The notes under the pieces: model-generated
The model's input: only the letters and a program-made list of their open reading frames with translations
Database searches by the model: none
Told to the model about the DNA's origin: nothing
Program-made: the position numbers and the translations under genes
Assembly: GCA_031430575.1 (NCBI GenBank)
Contig: JANPBT010000022.1
Location: forward strand, 1-22,149
Reading direction: 5' to 3'
Origin: JANMDS01 sp031430575
GTDB lineage: Bacteria > Pseudomonadota > Gammaproteobacteria > Burkholderiales > Casimicrobiaceae
DNA: 22,149 bases
Shown: piece after piece, positions 15,200-22,149 of the stretch
How positions within the stretch are numbered: position 1 is the first letter of the stretch
Layout of the letters: each line of letters begins with the position of its first letter

Positions 15200-17980
15200 A
15201 TGAAGCCATATCAGAAAATTATAGGTACCGCGATCGTTGCGATGATTCTCGCAACAGGTTGCGGAAAGCGTGCGCCTGATCCCGCATTGGCATTGGCTGA
15301 CGGCGAAACAGCGTTAAAAGCAAAAGATTACCGAAAAGCACTTGTACAGCTTAAGAATGTAGTGCAAGCCCAACCAGAAAACGGTAAGGCGCGTTTTTTA
15401 TTAGCCGAGGCTAGTTACGCAATCCGTGACCTCGCGTCAGCGCGAAAAGAATATGACCGCGCCTATGATCTTGGCTACAACCGAGACGAAACATCCCTGC
15501 GACTGGCAGAGCTCATGCAAGAAGCGGGGGACAATAAACTCTTCGTCGATAAATTTTCAGAATATCAATCGCAAAATGTGGCGGTTCAGTCAGAGATCAT
15601 TTCTCAAGTCGGGCGCGCGCGATATACCCTTGGTGATGTCGAAGGCGCAAAAAAAGACTTTCAGCGAGCACTTGGAATCAATCCCAATGAAAAACTAGCG
15701 CAGCTGGGAATGGTGCGTGTGCAAGCGGGCTCTGGAGACCTCAAAGGCGCTCTGAAAGCCGTTGATCAAATCATTGAAAAGTCACCTGATTATTCTTTGG
15801 CGTGGATCTCTCGCTCAGAGCTCATGCGCGCATTTAGCGACATCTCAGGCTCGATTTCGGCGATGGAAAAAGCCGCGCAGATCAAGCCAGACGATTTAAC
15901 AATTCAAGCAAACCTTGCCTCGATGTACCTCAATGTCGGGCGCTCTGATGCTGCCGATAAATCATTGGAAATACTGAGAACCAAAGCGCCCTCAAATCTT
16001 CCTGCATATCACTATCTAAATGCACTGCGACATTTCCAACGCGGTAACTTGCAGGCCTCGCAAGAAGCAATCTCAATCGCCTTGAAATTGCAACCGGAAG
16101 CGATTCCATTTGTCTTGCTTGCCGCAACGATCGAATCTGCTGCGGGCAACTTCGAGCAAGCCGAAAAGCACGCAACTTTTGTGATCTCGCGTTCGTCCGA
16201 TAAAAATTATGCACGCGCGCTTTTAGCGAGTGCGTATCTACGCGCTCAAAAAGGAAACCAAGCGCTAGAGCTTCTCGAACCCATGATTAAAGAGGGCGTC
16301 CGTGAAGCCAACATCTACGCTCTTGCCGGTGAAGCCGCTGCGCTGCAGCAGGATCTAAAAGGCGCAGAAAAATACTTTGCGATGGCAGCGAAGCTTGCGC
16401 CCGATGATCCAGCCCAGAAATCACGCCTCGCCTTGGCAAAAATCGGGCTTGGCGATACCGATCGCGCAGTTGCAGATTTAGAAGCGGCCGTGCGCGTTGA
16501 GTCACCGAGCCAATACTCTGACATCCTCCTCATCATGGCCTATTTGCGGAAGAAAGAGTTTGATAAGGCACTAGCTGCTATCGCCGTATTCGAGAAAAAA
16601 CAGCCTACCAACGTCTTAACCCACAACTTACGCGCTACCGCTTACCTTGGTAAACGCGATGCAGCGTCGGCGCGCGCTGCGCTGGAAGCGGGCTTACTCA
16701 AAAAGCCCGATTCCGTGTCTATGGTTCAAAATCTCGCCCGGATTGACGTCCTCGAGGGTAAGAAAGAGGCGGCGGCGAAACGGCTGGAAGGCTATGTCGC
16801 CAAATTTCCGAGCGATCCACAGGGATTGCTGGCGCTCGCGCAATATAAAGAGCAGGCAAGCGCGCCAACAGCGGAGGTGCTCGCGCTTTACGAGCGCGCA
16901 CAGCTTGCCGCTGGAAGATCGACAATGCCGGCATTGGCGCTTTCTGAGTACTTAGTGCGCCTGGGTGATTCGAGTAAAGCGCTTGTCGTCCTTCGCGATG
17001 CCGTTCAGAAAAATAGCGACGATGCCAACCTATTGCAACGCTACGGCGCGCTGCAAGTCAATGCGGGTGACGGTCAAGGCGCAATTGCAACCTTTTCAAA
17101 GCTCACAAAATTGCAGCCCCATATCGCACTTTCGTGGATGCAGCTCGCAGAAGGCTATGTCCTCGCAAAAAATGATTCCGGTGCGATTCAAAGTCTAAAC
17201 CGCGCGCTCGAAATCAAACCAACGCCGCCGCAAGCGCGCGTTATGCTCGCCCAAATCGCGCATCGCCAAGGGAATAAGGCCGAAGCCGCGCGCTTGGCGG
17301 AAGAACTTACGCGCGAATCGCCAACTTCACCAACGGGACCAATGCTCGCGGCTGATTTTGCAATCCTAAACAAAGACTGGAATACTGCGGCAAACGAGTA
17401 CAAAAAGGCGCTCACGATCGCCCCGCGTAACGGCGCGATTGCGGGTCGGCTCCACAACGCGCTCGGGCTTGCAAATCAAGGTGCTGCAGCGGCTGCATTG
17501 AGCGCACAATTCCAAAAAGACGCGCCCAATGATGTCACTTTTTTGACCTACTTAGCCGACGTTGAGCTTCGCGCAGGTCGTTGCGCCCAGGCCATGCCCT
17601 ACTACCGACGGGTTGTTGAGCGCGATTCAAATAGCGTGATGGTGCTCAATAACCTCGCGTGGTGCGCCCACGAGACTAAGTCTACCGAGGCCCTCGGCTT
17701 AGCCGAACGCGCGCTTCGAATCGCGCCGCGCGCGCCCGCGGTAATGGACACACTAGGCGTCATCCTTTCCGATAAAGGAGAGCATGATCGCGCAATCAAG
17801 TTACTCACAAGCGCGACCCTCGCCGCACCCAAAAGTGCAGAGCTAAAGCTTCATCTTGCGCAAGCCTATTCAAAAGCAGGGCAAAAAGAAAAGGCTCGCG
17901 CCGAGGCCGACGCTGCACTGAAGATGCCAAGCTCAGAAGCGCTGCAAACCAAAATTAGGCAGCTCATGTCGACGATTTAG
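15200..17980 (+). CDS. prsT: PEP-CTERM system TPR lipoprotein PrsT
   Basis: 926 residues. The signal peptide ends in the lipobox LATGC with C21 as the lipid-modified residue, so the protein is membrane-anchored in the envelope, probably the outer membrane. The rest is a chain of tetratricopeptide repeats, with units such as ARFLLAEASYAIRDLASARKEYDRAYDLG, SLAWISRSELMRAFSDISGSISAMEKAAQIKPD and VMDTLGVILSDKGEHDRAIKLLTSA; the array runs from about residue 30 to the C-terminus. Length and order after prsK-prsR match PrsT. TPR lipoproteins of this kind act as scaffolds in polysaccharide export or assembly; the exact role is not known. AAAGGG lies 7 nt before the ATG. A strong terminator follows. 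Confidence 0.95.
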   Translation: MKPYQKIIGTAIVAMILATGCGKRAPDPALALADGETALKAKDYRKALVQLKNVVQAQPENGKARFLLAEASYAIRDLASARKEYDRAYDLGYNRDETSLRLAELMQEAGDNKLFVDKFSEYQSQNVAVQSEIISQVGRARYTLGDVEGAKKDFQRALGINPNEKLAQLGMVRVQAGSGDLKGALKAVDQIIEKSPDYSLAWISRSELMRAFSDISGSISAMEKAAQIKPDDLTIQANLASMYLNVGRSDAADKSLEILRTKAPSNLPAYHYLNALRHFQRGNLQASQEAISIALKLQPEAIPFVLLAATIESAAGNFEQAEKHATFVISRSSDKNYARALLASAYLRAQKGNQALELLEPMIKEGVREANIYALAGEAAALQQDLKGAEKYFAMAAKLAPDDPAQKSRLALAKIGLGDTDRAVADLEAAVRVESPSQYSDILLIMAYLRKKEFDKALAAIAVFEKKQPTNVLTHNLRATAYLGKRDAASARAALEAGLLKKPDSVSMVQNLARIDVLEGKKEAAAKRLEGYVAKFPSDPQGLLALAQYKEQASAPTAEVLALYERAQLAAGRSTMPALALSEYLVRLGDSSKALVVLRDAVQKNSDDANLLQRYGALQVNAGDGQGAIATFSKLTKLQPHIALSWMQLAEGYVLAKNDSGAIQSLNRALEIKPTPPQARVMLAQIAHRQGNKAEAARLAEELTRESPTSPTGPMLAADFAILNKDWNTAANEYKKALTIAPRNGAIAGRLHNALGLANQGAAAAALSAQFQKDAPNDVTFLTYLADVELRAGRCAQAMPYYRRVVERDSNSVMVLNNLAWCAHETKSTEALGLAERALRIAPRAPAVMDTLGVILSDKGEHDRAIKLLTSATLAAPKSAELKLHLAQAYSKAGQKEKARAEADAALKMPSSEALQTKIRQLMSTI

Positions 17981-17998
17981 AAAAAATCGACGAGCCGT

Positions 17999-18027
17999 AA
18001 AAAACGGGGTAGTGCCCCGTTTTTTTT
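17999..18027. terminator. Bidirectional rho-independent terminator between prsT and tviC-type gene
   Basis: AAAAAACGGGG at 17999-18009, loop TAGTG, CCCCGTTTTTT from 18015, then more T. The A run on the left and T run on the right let it end both the plus-strand prs operon and the converging minus-strand sugar-nucleotide operon. Confidence 0.94.
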
Positions 18028-18059
18028 ATTGGTCTCTCTGGGGGATCGTCGGTAAACGA

Positions 18060-19094
18060 TTACGCCAAATCTTCAACGTACCAAGGCATTGCGACTGCCA
18101 GCCCTTGCGCTAGGGTGTGGGTCGGCACAAAGCCCAACAATCGGGCTGCCTTTGAAATATCTGCCTGAGAATGGCGCACATCGCCGAACCTAAACGCACC
18201 ATATTGCGCCGCAGGTATAACCAAGCCCGGCTTGAGTTTCAGCAAACTTTCACGCAAGCTGCCAATCAAATCATTTAGCGTCGCCCGACCGCCGACAGCG
18301 ACGTTATAGACTTGATTGATTGCTTCTGGGTTTTGAGTTGTCGCCGCGAGCAAATTGGCCTGAACAACGTTATCGATAAAGCAAAAATCGCGGCTTGTTT
18401 CGCCATCGCCGTTGACCGTGATCGCTTCGCCTCGTAACATCGTCGAAACCCATTTCGGAATTACCGCCGCGTAAGCGCCTTCAGGGTCTTGGCGTTTGCC
18501 AAAAACGTTGAAATACCGTAAGCCGACGCTTTCGGTCTGGTAAACGCGTGCGAAGACATCGGCGTAAATTTCGTTCAGGTATTTCGTTACGGCGTAGGGT
18601 GAAAGTGGCTTCCCGATTTCATCTTCAACCTTCGGCAATCCTGGATGGTCCCCATAGGTGCTGCTGGAAGCTGCGTACACAAATCGCTTTGCGCCCGCAT
18701 CACGGGCAGCAAGCAGCATATTTAAGTAGCCGGTTGCGTTTGCGGTGTGGGTTGCGATGGGGTCTTCAATACTGCGTGGCACAGAGCCAAGCGCGGCTTG
18801 ATGCAGCACGTAGTCTGCACCCTTACAAACTGCGCCGCAGGTATTAGGATCAGTAATGGTGCCGTCGACGAACGTAAATCGCTGCCATGCTGCAGCGCCG
18901 ACAACGTTTTCGACTTCCACTAGATTGTGGCGATGACCGGTCGAAAAATCATCGAGCCCAACAACCTCTTGCCCGAGCAACAACAACTGCTCTGCGAGAT
19001 TTGAACCGATAAAGCCCGCAACGCCGGTCACGACCCAACGTCGCGGAGGCTTGGCAAGCAGCTCGGCTTTGAGCGCATCAAAACGAGTTGTCAT
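18060..19094 (-). CDS. tviC: UDP-N-acetylhexosamine 4-epimerase, TviC/WbpP type
   Basis: 344 residues, short-chain dehydrogenase/reductase fold. The NAD-binding GVAGFIG is at 24-30, D48-D49 (LDDFSTGH) bind the cofactor ribose region, the catalytic serine is in AASSSTYGD near 143-145, and Y167-x3-K171 is intact in SPYAVTKYLNE. The long N-terminus before the glycine motif and the HQAALGSVPRSIEDP segment are typical of the UDP-GlcNAc or UDP-GlcNAcA 4-epimerase group rather than of plain GalE. It overlaps the dehydrogenase stop by ATGA, so the two work as a pair making a GalNAcA-type donor. Two copies of the 15-bp repeat lie inside, at residues 84-88 and 293-297, in two different frames. Confidence 0.93.
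   Translation of the reverse strand: MTTRFDALKAELLAKPPRRWVVTGVAGFIGSNLAEQLLLLGQEVVGLDDFSTGHRHNLVEVENVVGAAAWQRFTFVDGTITDPNTCGAVCKGADYVLHQAALGSVPRSIEDPIATHTANATGYLNMLLAARDAGAKRFVYAASSSTYGDHPGLPKVEDEIGKPLSPYAVTKYLNEIYADVFARVYQTESVGLRYFNVFGKRQDPEGAYAAVIPKWVSTMLRGEAITVNGDGETSRDFCFIDNVVQANLLAATTQNPEAINQVYNVAVGGRATLNDLIGSLRESLLKLKPGLVIPAAQYGAFRFGDVRHSQADISKAARLLGFVPTHTLAQGLAVAMPWYVEDLA
18204..18218 (+). repeat. 15-bp interspersed repeat, copy 8 (one mismatch)
   Basis: TTGCGCCGCAGGTAT; the first base differs from consensus. Antisense to the epimerase gene, read there as I-P-A-A-Q. Confidence 0.86.
18830..18844 (+). repeat. 15-bp interspersed repeat, copy 9
   Basis: Exact, preceded by CAAA. Antisense to the epimerase gene, read there as N-T-C-G-A-V. 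Confidence 0.9.
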
Positions 19095-20371
19095 AACCGC
19101 CAGACCAGATAACCTGCTTTACGCAGTTTTTCTGGATTAAAAACGCTCTTCACATCGGTGAACACGCCGCCATCGCGGAGCACTTTTTTGAGTTTTGCGA
19201 TCGAAAGATCGACGATTTCTTGATGGGAAACCGCTGCGATTACCGCATCTGCAAGCGGAAGATCCTTCCATTTTTCAAGCTTGATGCCGTATTCATGCAG
19301 CGCCTCTTCGGCTTCACCGACCGGCTCATAAACGTGGACGTTGATCCCGTAGCTTTGCAGCTCACGGATCACGTCAATCACTTTACTATTGCGAAGATCT
19401 GGGCAGTTTTCTTTAAACGTAAGCCCTAGCACGTTCACGTGCGCGCCGCGAATTGAAGAGCCCGCAGCAATCATGGATTTCACCGTTTTTTCAGCGATAA
19501 ATTTACCCATATTGTCGTTGATCCGGCGCCCGGCCAGAATCACCTCTGGCTGATAGCCGACCATTTGCGCTTTGTATGTCAGGTAGTAGGGATCAACGCC
19601 GATGCAATGCCCCCCCACTAGACCCGGACGGAAAGGCAGGAAATTCCATTTCGTACCCGCCGCTTTCAGCACTTCAACGGTATCCAGATTGAGTCGATCA
19701 AACACAACAGCGAGCTCATTCATGAGTGCGATATTCAAATCGCGCTGTGTGTTTTCGATCACTTTCGCCGCCTCAGCGACGGCAATGCTGCTCGCTTTGT
19801 AAACCCCTGCGGTGATGACGCTTTCGTAGACCTTGGCGACTTTATCGAGCGTCGACGGCGTATCGCCAGAAACGATCTTCACAATCTTGGTTAACGTACG
19901 CTCTTTGTCGCCCGGGTTAATCCGTTCTGGGCTGTAGCCAACGTTGAAGTCTTTCTTCCACTTCATTCCCGATTCTTTTTCTAAGATCGGAATGCAGACT
20001 TCTTCCGTTGCGCCCGGCTAGACCGTGGATTCATAAACCACAATCGCGCCCCGTTTCATATTACGACCGACGCTCGTGCTCGAACCCACGAGTGGTGAAA
20101 AATCTGGCAAATGCGCGTCATTTACCGGTGTCGGCACCGCGATCACAATAATATCTGCATCCGAAAGTGCTTTCGGATCGGTTGTAACTTCAAGTTTTTT
20201 TGCCGCCTTTAATTGAATCGACGTGACTTCGCCCGTCGGGTCAATGAATTTTTTATACGCATCAATTTTTGATTTCGAGAGATCGAAACCAATCGTGCGA
20301 TGCTTCTTACCAAATTCCACAGCGAGTGGAAGCCCAACGTAACCTAGGCCAACGACGGCAATGGTTGTCAT
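19091..20371 (-). pseudogene. tviB: UDP-N-acetylhexosamine 6-dehydrogenase, TviB/WbpA type, with in-frame amber stop
   Basis: Read through, this is 426 codons, the normal length, in a single frame. The enzyme oxidises UDP-HexNAc to the uronic acid with NAD. The start at 20371 gives MTTIAVVGLGYVGLPLAVEF, a standard Rossmann N-terminus, with GGGG 6 nt upstream. Codon 118 is TAG (20018-20020 on plus reads cta), where the family has tyrosine: VVYESTV-stop-PGATEE against the conserved STVYPG. Downstream, everything is intact, including the catalytic cysteine C256 in GGHCIGVDPYYL and LTFKENCPDLRNSK. A restart at codon 136 would lack the NAD-binding domain. There is no frameshift. Possible causes are a recent nonsense mutation, a single-base sequence error, or readthrough. 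TAG also ends several other genes here, so codon reassignment is unlikely. Confidence 0.92.
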
Positions 20372-20463
20372 GTAAATCCCCAGTGCGAACGTTTGCTTCT
20401 TACCCGGTGCGCCGTACACTACGGGCAACACGGACGAGCGAACATCGCGTTTGTCAAAAAAAT

Positions 20464-21453
20464 ATGATCTATGCAATTCGCATTATAGCGGTATTCGGGG
20501 TTTTCGGACTGGCTTTGACAAACTCAATGTCCGCCGTGTCGCGCACCTACGACCCGATTGCAGACGGCAAGCGAATCACCGTTGAAGCAACGAAGTATGA
20601 GCACGGCGAAAGCGTCCCAAAAGATCCCGTCCAAGCCTACGCGCTGTATTGTGAAGCAGCGCGCCTTGGCTACGCAGATGCTCAATTCAAATTGGGCTGG
20701 ATGATCGCCAACGGCAGGGGCGTGCCACGCGACAACGGCTTGGCAGCCGCACTTTTTTCGCTCGCAGCAGACCAAGGCCACGAACACGCCGAACGCATGC
20801 GCGGCTTCGTCGGCCGCGCAAGCCCTTACTTGCCAAGCTGCCTCATGAGCCCAGAAGCCGAGCCGAGCCTTCCACCGACACCCGTGTTTGCTTTGGTCAT
20901 TCCGCAATCGGCGGGGCGCAACGCAGACCCAACCGTCGTCGCGAGTATCGATTGGACGCGCGGACAACTAGAGCGCAAGCGCGTGGTGCAAATCGTGCAA
21001 CGCCTTGCGCCACAATTTGGAATCGATCCTGATTTCGCGCTTTCGATCATCACCATTGAATCGGCCTTTGACCCGAAAGCAAAATCACCAAAAGATGCGC
21101 AAGGATTGATGCAATTGATTCCGGCCACAGCGGATCGATTCGGTGTGCGTAATATTTACGACCCGACGGAAAACGTGCGCGGCGGACTCGCTTACCTACG
21201 TTGGCTACTCGCCTATTTTAAAGGCTACGTGCCGTGGGTCGCAGCAGCCTACAACGCTGGCGAGGGTAATGTTGAAAACTATAAAGGCGTGCCGCCGTTT
21301 AATGAGACGCGCAACTATGTAAAACGGCTCTGTAAGCTTTACCCGAAAAATATTCACACCTACGACGCGGGCGTGGTCGGTCCGTCTCGCATCGCCGCAG
21401 GCTCACTTGCTGATTCAGTGTGCCTAGCGCCAAACGGCCTGGCACATAAGTAG
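20464..21453 (+). CDS. Sel1-repeat lytic transglycosylase (SLT domain)
   Basis: 329 residues from the ATG at 20464. The frame is open further upstream, but MIYAIRIIAVFGVFGLALTNSMSA is a good signal peptide and the upstream part overlaps tviB antisense. Residues ~50-120 contain Sel1-like repeats (ALYCEAARLGYADAQFKLGWMIANGRGVPRD, then AAALFSLAADQGHEHA). The transglycosylase domain spans ~175-300, with catalytic E199 in IIESAF-like IITIESAFDPKAKS, then DAQGLMQLIPATA, NVRGGLAYLRWLL and WVAAAYNAGEGNV. It would cut peptidoglycan in the periplasm, perhaps to make room for envelope export systems. It is divergent from tviB (92 bp) and ends 1 bp before the converging peroxidase-related gene. Confidence 0.93.
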   Translation: MIYAIRIIAVFGVFGLALTNSMSAVSRTYDPIADGKRITVEATKYEHGESVPKDPVQAYALYCEAARLGYADAQFKLGWMIANGRGVPRDNGLAAALFSLAADQGHEHAERMRGFVGRASPYLPSCLMSPEAEPSLPPTPVFALVIPQSAGRNADPTVVASIDWTRGQLERKRVVQIVQRLAPQFGIDPDFALSIITIESAFDPKAKSPKDAQGLMQLIPATADRFGVRNIYDPTENVRGGLAYLRWLLAYFKGYVPWVAAAYNAGEGNVENYKGVPPFNETRNYVKRLCKLYPKNIHTYDAGVVGPSRIAAGSLADSVCLAPNGLAHK

Positions 21454-21454
21454 A

Positions 21455-22042
21455 TTACCCGGCTTTTTTGGGCAGTCGACCCATCGCGTAAAACTCTTCA
21501 TTTGGCTGCATCGAAAGCAGGTTTGCCATGCGATTGGAGAGCCCGAAAAAGGCAGCAATGGCGCCAATATCCCACGCATCTTCGCGCGTCCAACCGTGTC
21601 GTTCGAGCGCGGCGAAATCTACCTCGGCAAGCGCGTGAGATTCCGTGCAGACCTTCATTGCAAAATCTAGCATTGCCATTTGCTTTTCCGTAATTTCGGC
21701 CTTGCGGTAGTTGGTAGAAAGCTGATCAGCAACACGCGGATTTTTTGCGTAAATACGCAAAATCGCACCGTGAGCCACCACGCAATATAAACAATTGTTG
21801 GCTCCCGACGTCGCCACCACAATCATTTCCCGCTCGGCTTTTGAAAGGCCAGTATTTTCTTTCAGCATCAACGCGTCGTGGTACGCAAAAAACGCGCGAC
21901 ATTCGTTTGGTCGATGCGCAAGTGTTAAGAAAACATTCGGTACAAAGCCCGCCTTTTCTTGCACTTCCAAGATGCGCGTACGCAGATCTTCTGGCACATT
22001 TTCAAGCGCAGGGACAGGGAAACGGGAAATCGCGGTTTGCAT
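21455..22042 (-). CDS. AhpD-like peroxidase-related protein (carboxymuconolactone decarboxylase family)
   Basis: 195 residues from the ATG at 22042. GAAGG at 22048-22052 lies 5 nt before it, and homology begins with MQTAISRFPVP. An upstream in-frame ATG at 22141 would add a proline-rich segment encoded by the abnormal right edge and is rejected. The AhpD-type redox motif is C84-L-Y-C87 with H91 (NNCLYCVVAHG), preceded by LSKAEREMIVVATS. Such proteins reduce peroxides or act as thiol-dependent antioxidants; the substrate here is not known. The match is to the uncharacterised peroxidase-related group rather than to AhpD proper. It converges on the transglycosylase gene with a 1-bp gap, leaving no room for a terminator between them. 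Confidence 0.92.
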   Translation of the reverse strand: MQTAISRFPVPALENVPEDLRTRILEVQEKAGFVPNVFLTLAHRPNECRAFFAYHDALMLKENTGLSKAEREMIVVATSGANNCLYCVVAHGAILRIYAKNPRVADQLSTNYRKAEITEKQMAMLDFAMKVCTESHALAEVDFAALERHGWTREDAWDIGAIAAFFGLSNRMANLLSMQPNEEFYAMGRLPKKAG

Positions 22043-22055
22043 AAATGCCTTCACA

Positions 22056-22149
22056 GATTGAATACCCGCGGCGGGGGGGTTGTGGGGGTTTTTGTTGAGG
22101 GGGGGCCCAAACAGCAACAAAAGAGGACCCGCGCTGAACAATAAAAAAA
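22056..22149. other. Abnormal homopolymer-rich right edge
   Basis: The last ~95 bases hold repeated runs of G (up to seven), a T run, CCC, and a final run of seven A. This differs from the rest of the window. It may be low-quality contig-end sequence rather than the real promoter of the peroxidase-related gene. Confidence 0.5.

Noticed and set aside
3156..18844. The 15-bp repeats as a REP/BIME or MITE family, or as CRISPR repeats
   Set aside because: Copies are single and widely spaced, have unrelated flanks and no target duplications, lie harmlessly inside conserved coding regions in several frames, and have no regular spacers.
20269..20463. 65-codon N-terminal extension of the lytic transglycosylase
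   Set aside because: It lies antisense to tviB and would bury the signal peptide that starts at 20464.

Overview
This window looks like chromosomal DNA from a Gram-negative, probably betaproteobacterial, exopolysaccharide producer. The clues are the divergent purM / perM-hda arrangement, an XrtA (exosortase A)-type glycosyltransferase followed by prsK-prsR-prsT, a UDP-HexNAc dehydrogenase/4-epimerase pair and an outer-membrane-type lipoprotein. Both edges look like contig ends. The left edge cuts through a near-identical tandem repeat inside a surface-protein gene, and the right edge is homopolymer-rich.

Layout. (1) 1-2154, minus: the N-terminal 718 codons of a secreted protein built from diverged ~100-140-residue beta-type repeats, cut by the left edge. 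(2) 2725-5646: housekeeping block, with purM on minus and, divergently, perM and hda on plus, overlapping by ATGA. (3) 5647-6658: mostly non-coding. It holds a 25-codon lysine-rich gene with a strong ribosome binding site and its own terminator, then about 680 bp without a convincing gene that contains two inverted pairs of a short repeat. (4) 6659-10102: a HlyD-type adaptor and a C39-peptidase ABC exporter with intact catalytic residues, but no recognisable peptide substrate. (5) 10367-17980: tightly packed operon of XrtA-type sugar transferase, prsK sensor kinase, prsR sigma-54 activator and prsT TPR lipoprotein, ended by a bidirectional terminator. (6) 18060-20371, minus: tviC-type epimerase and tviB-type dehydrogenase; the dehydrogenase has an in-frame amber codon in a conserved motif. 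(7) 20464-22042: a Sel1/SLT lytic transglycosylase and an AhpD-like peroxidase-related gene, converging.

The genes of blocks 5 and 6 would act together in making a cell-surface polysaccharide. tviB/tviC supply a HexNAcA-type nucleotide sugar, the membrane sugar transferase primes the chain, PrsK/PrsR set transcription through sigma-54, and PrsT is an envelope partner. No exosortase and no PEP-CTERM substrate is visible here, although the truncated left-hand protein is a possible candidate.

The most striking signal is not a gene. The 15-mer CTGCGCCGCAGGTAT, usually preceded by an A/T-rich triplet and T, occurs seven times exactly and twice with one mismatch in 22 kb. Five copies lie inside three conserved genes and are read in four different frames. 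Four lie in one intergenic region as two inverted pairs. This is the behaviour of a genome-wide DNA-level signal, such as an uptake sequence or a HIP1-like highly iterated palindrome, rather than of a protein motif or an insertion sequence. I do not recognise it as a described family.
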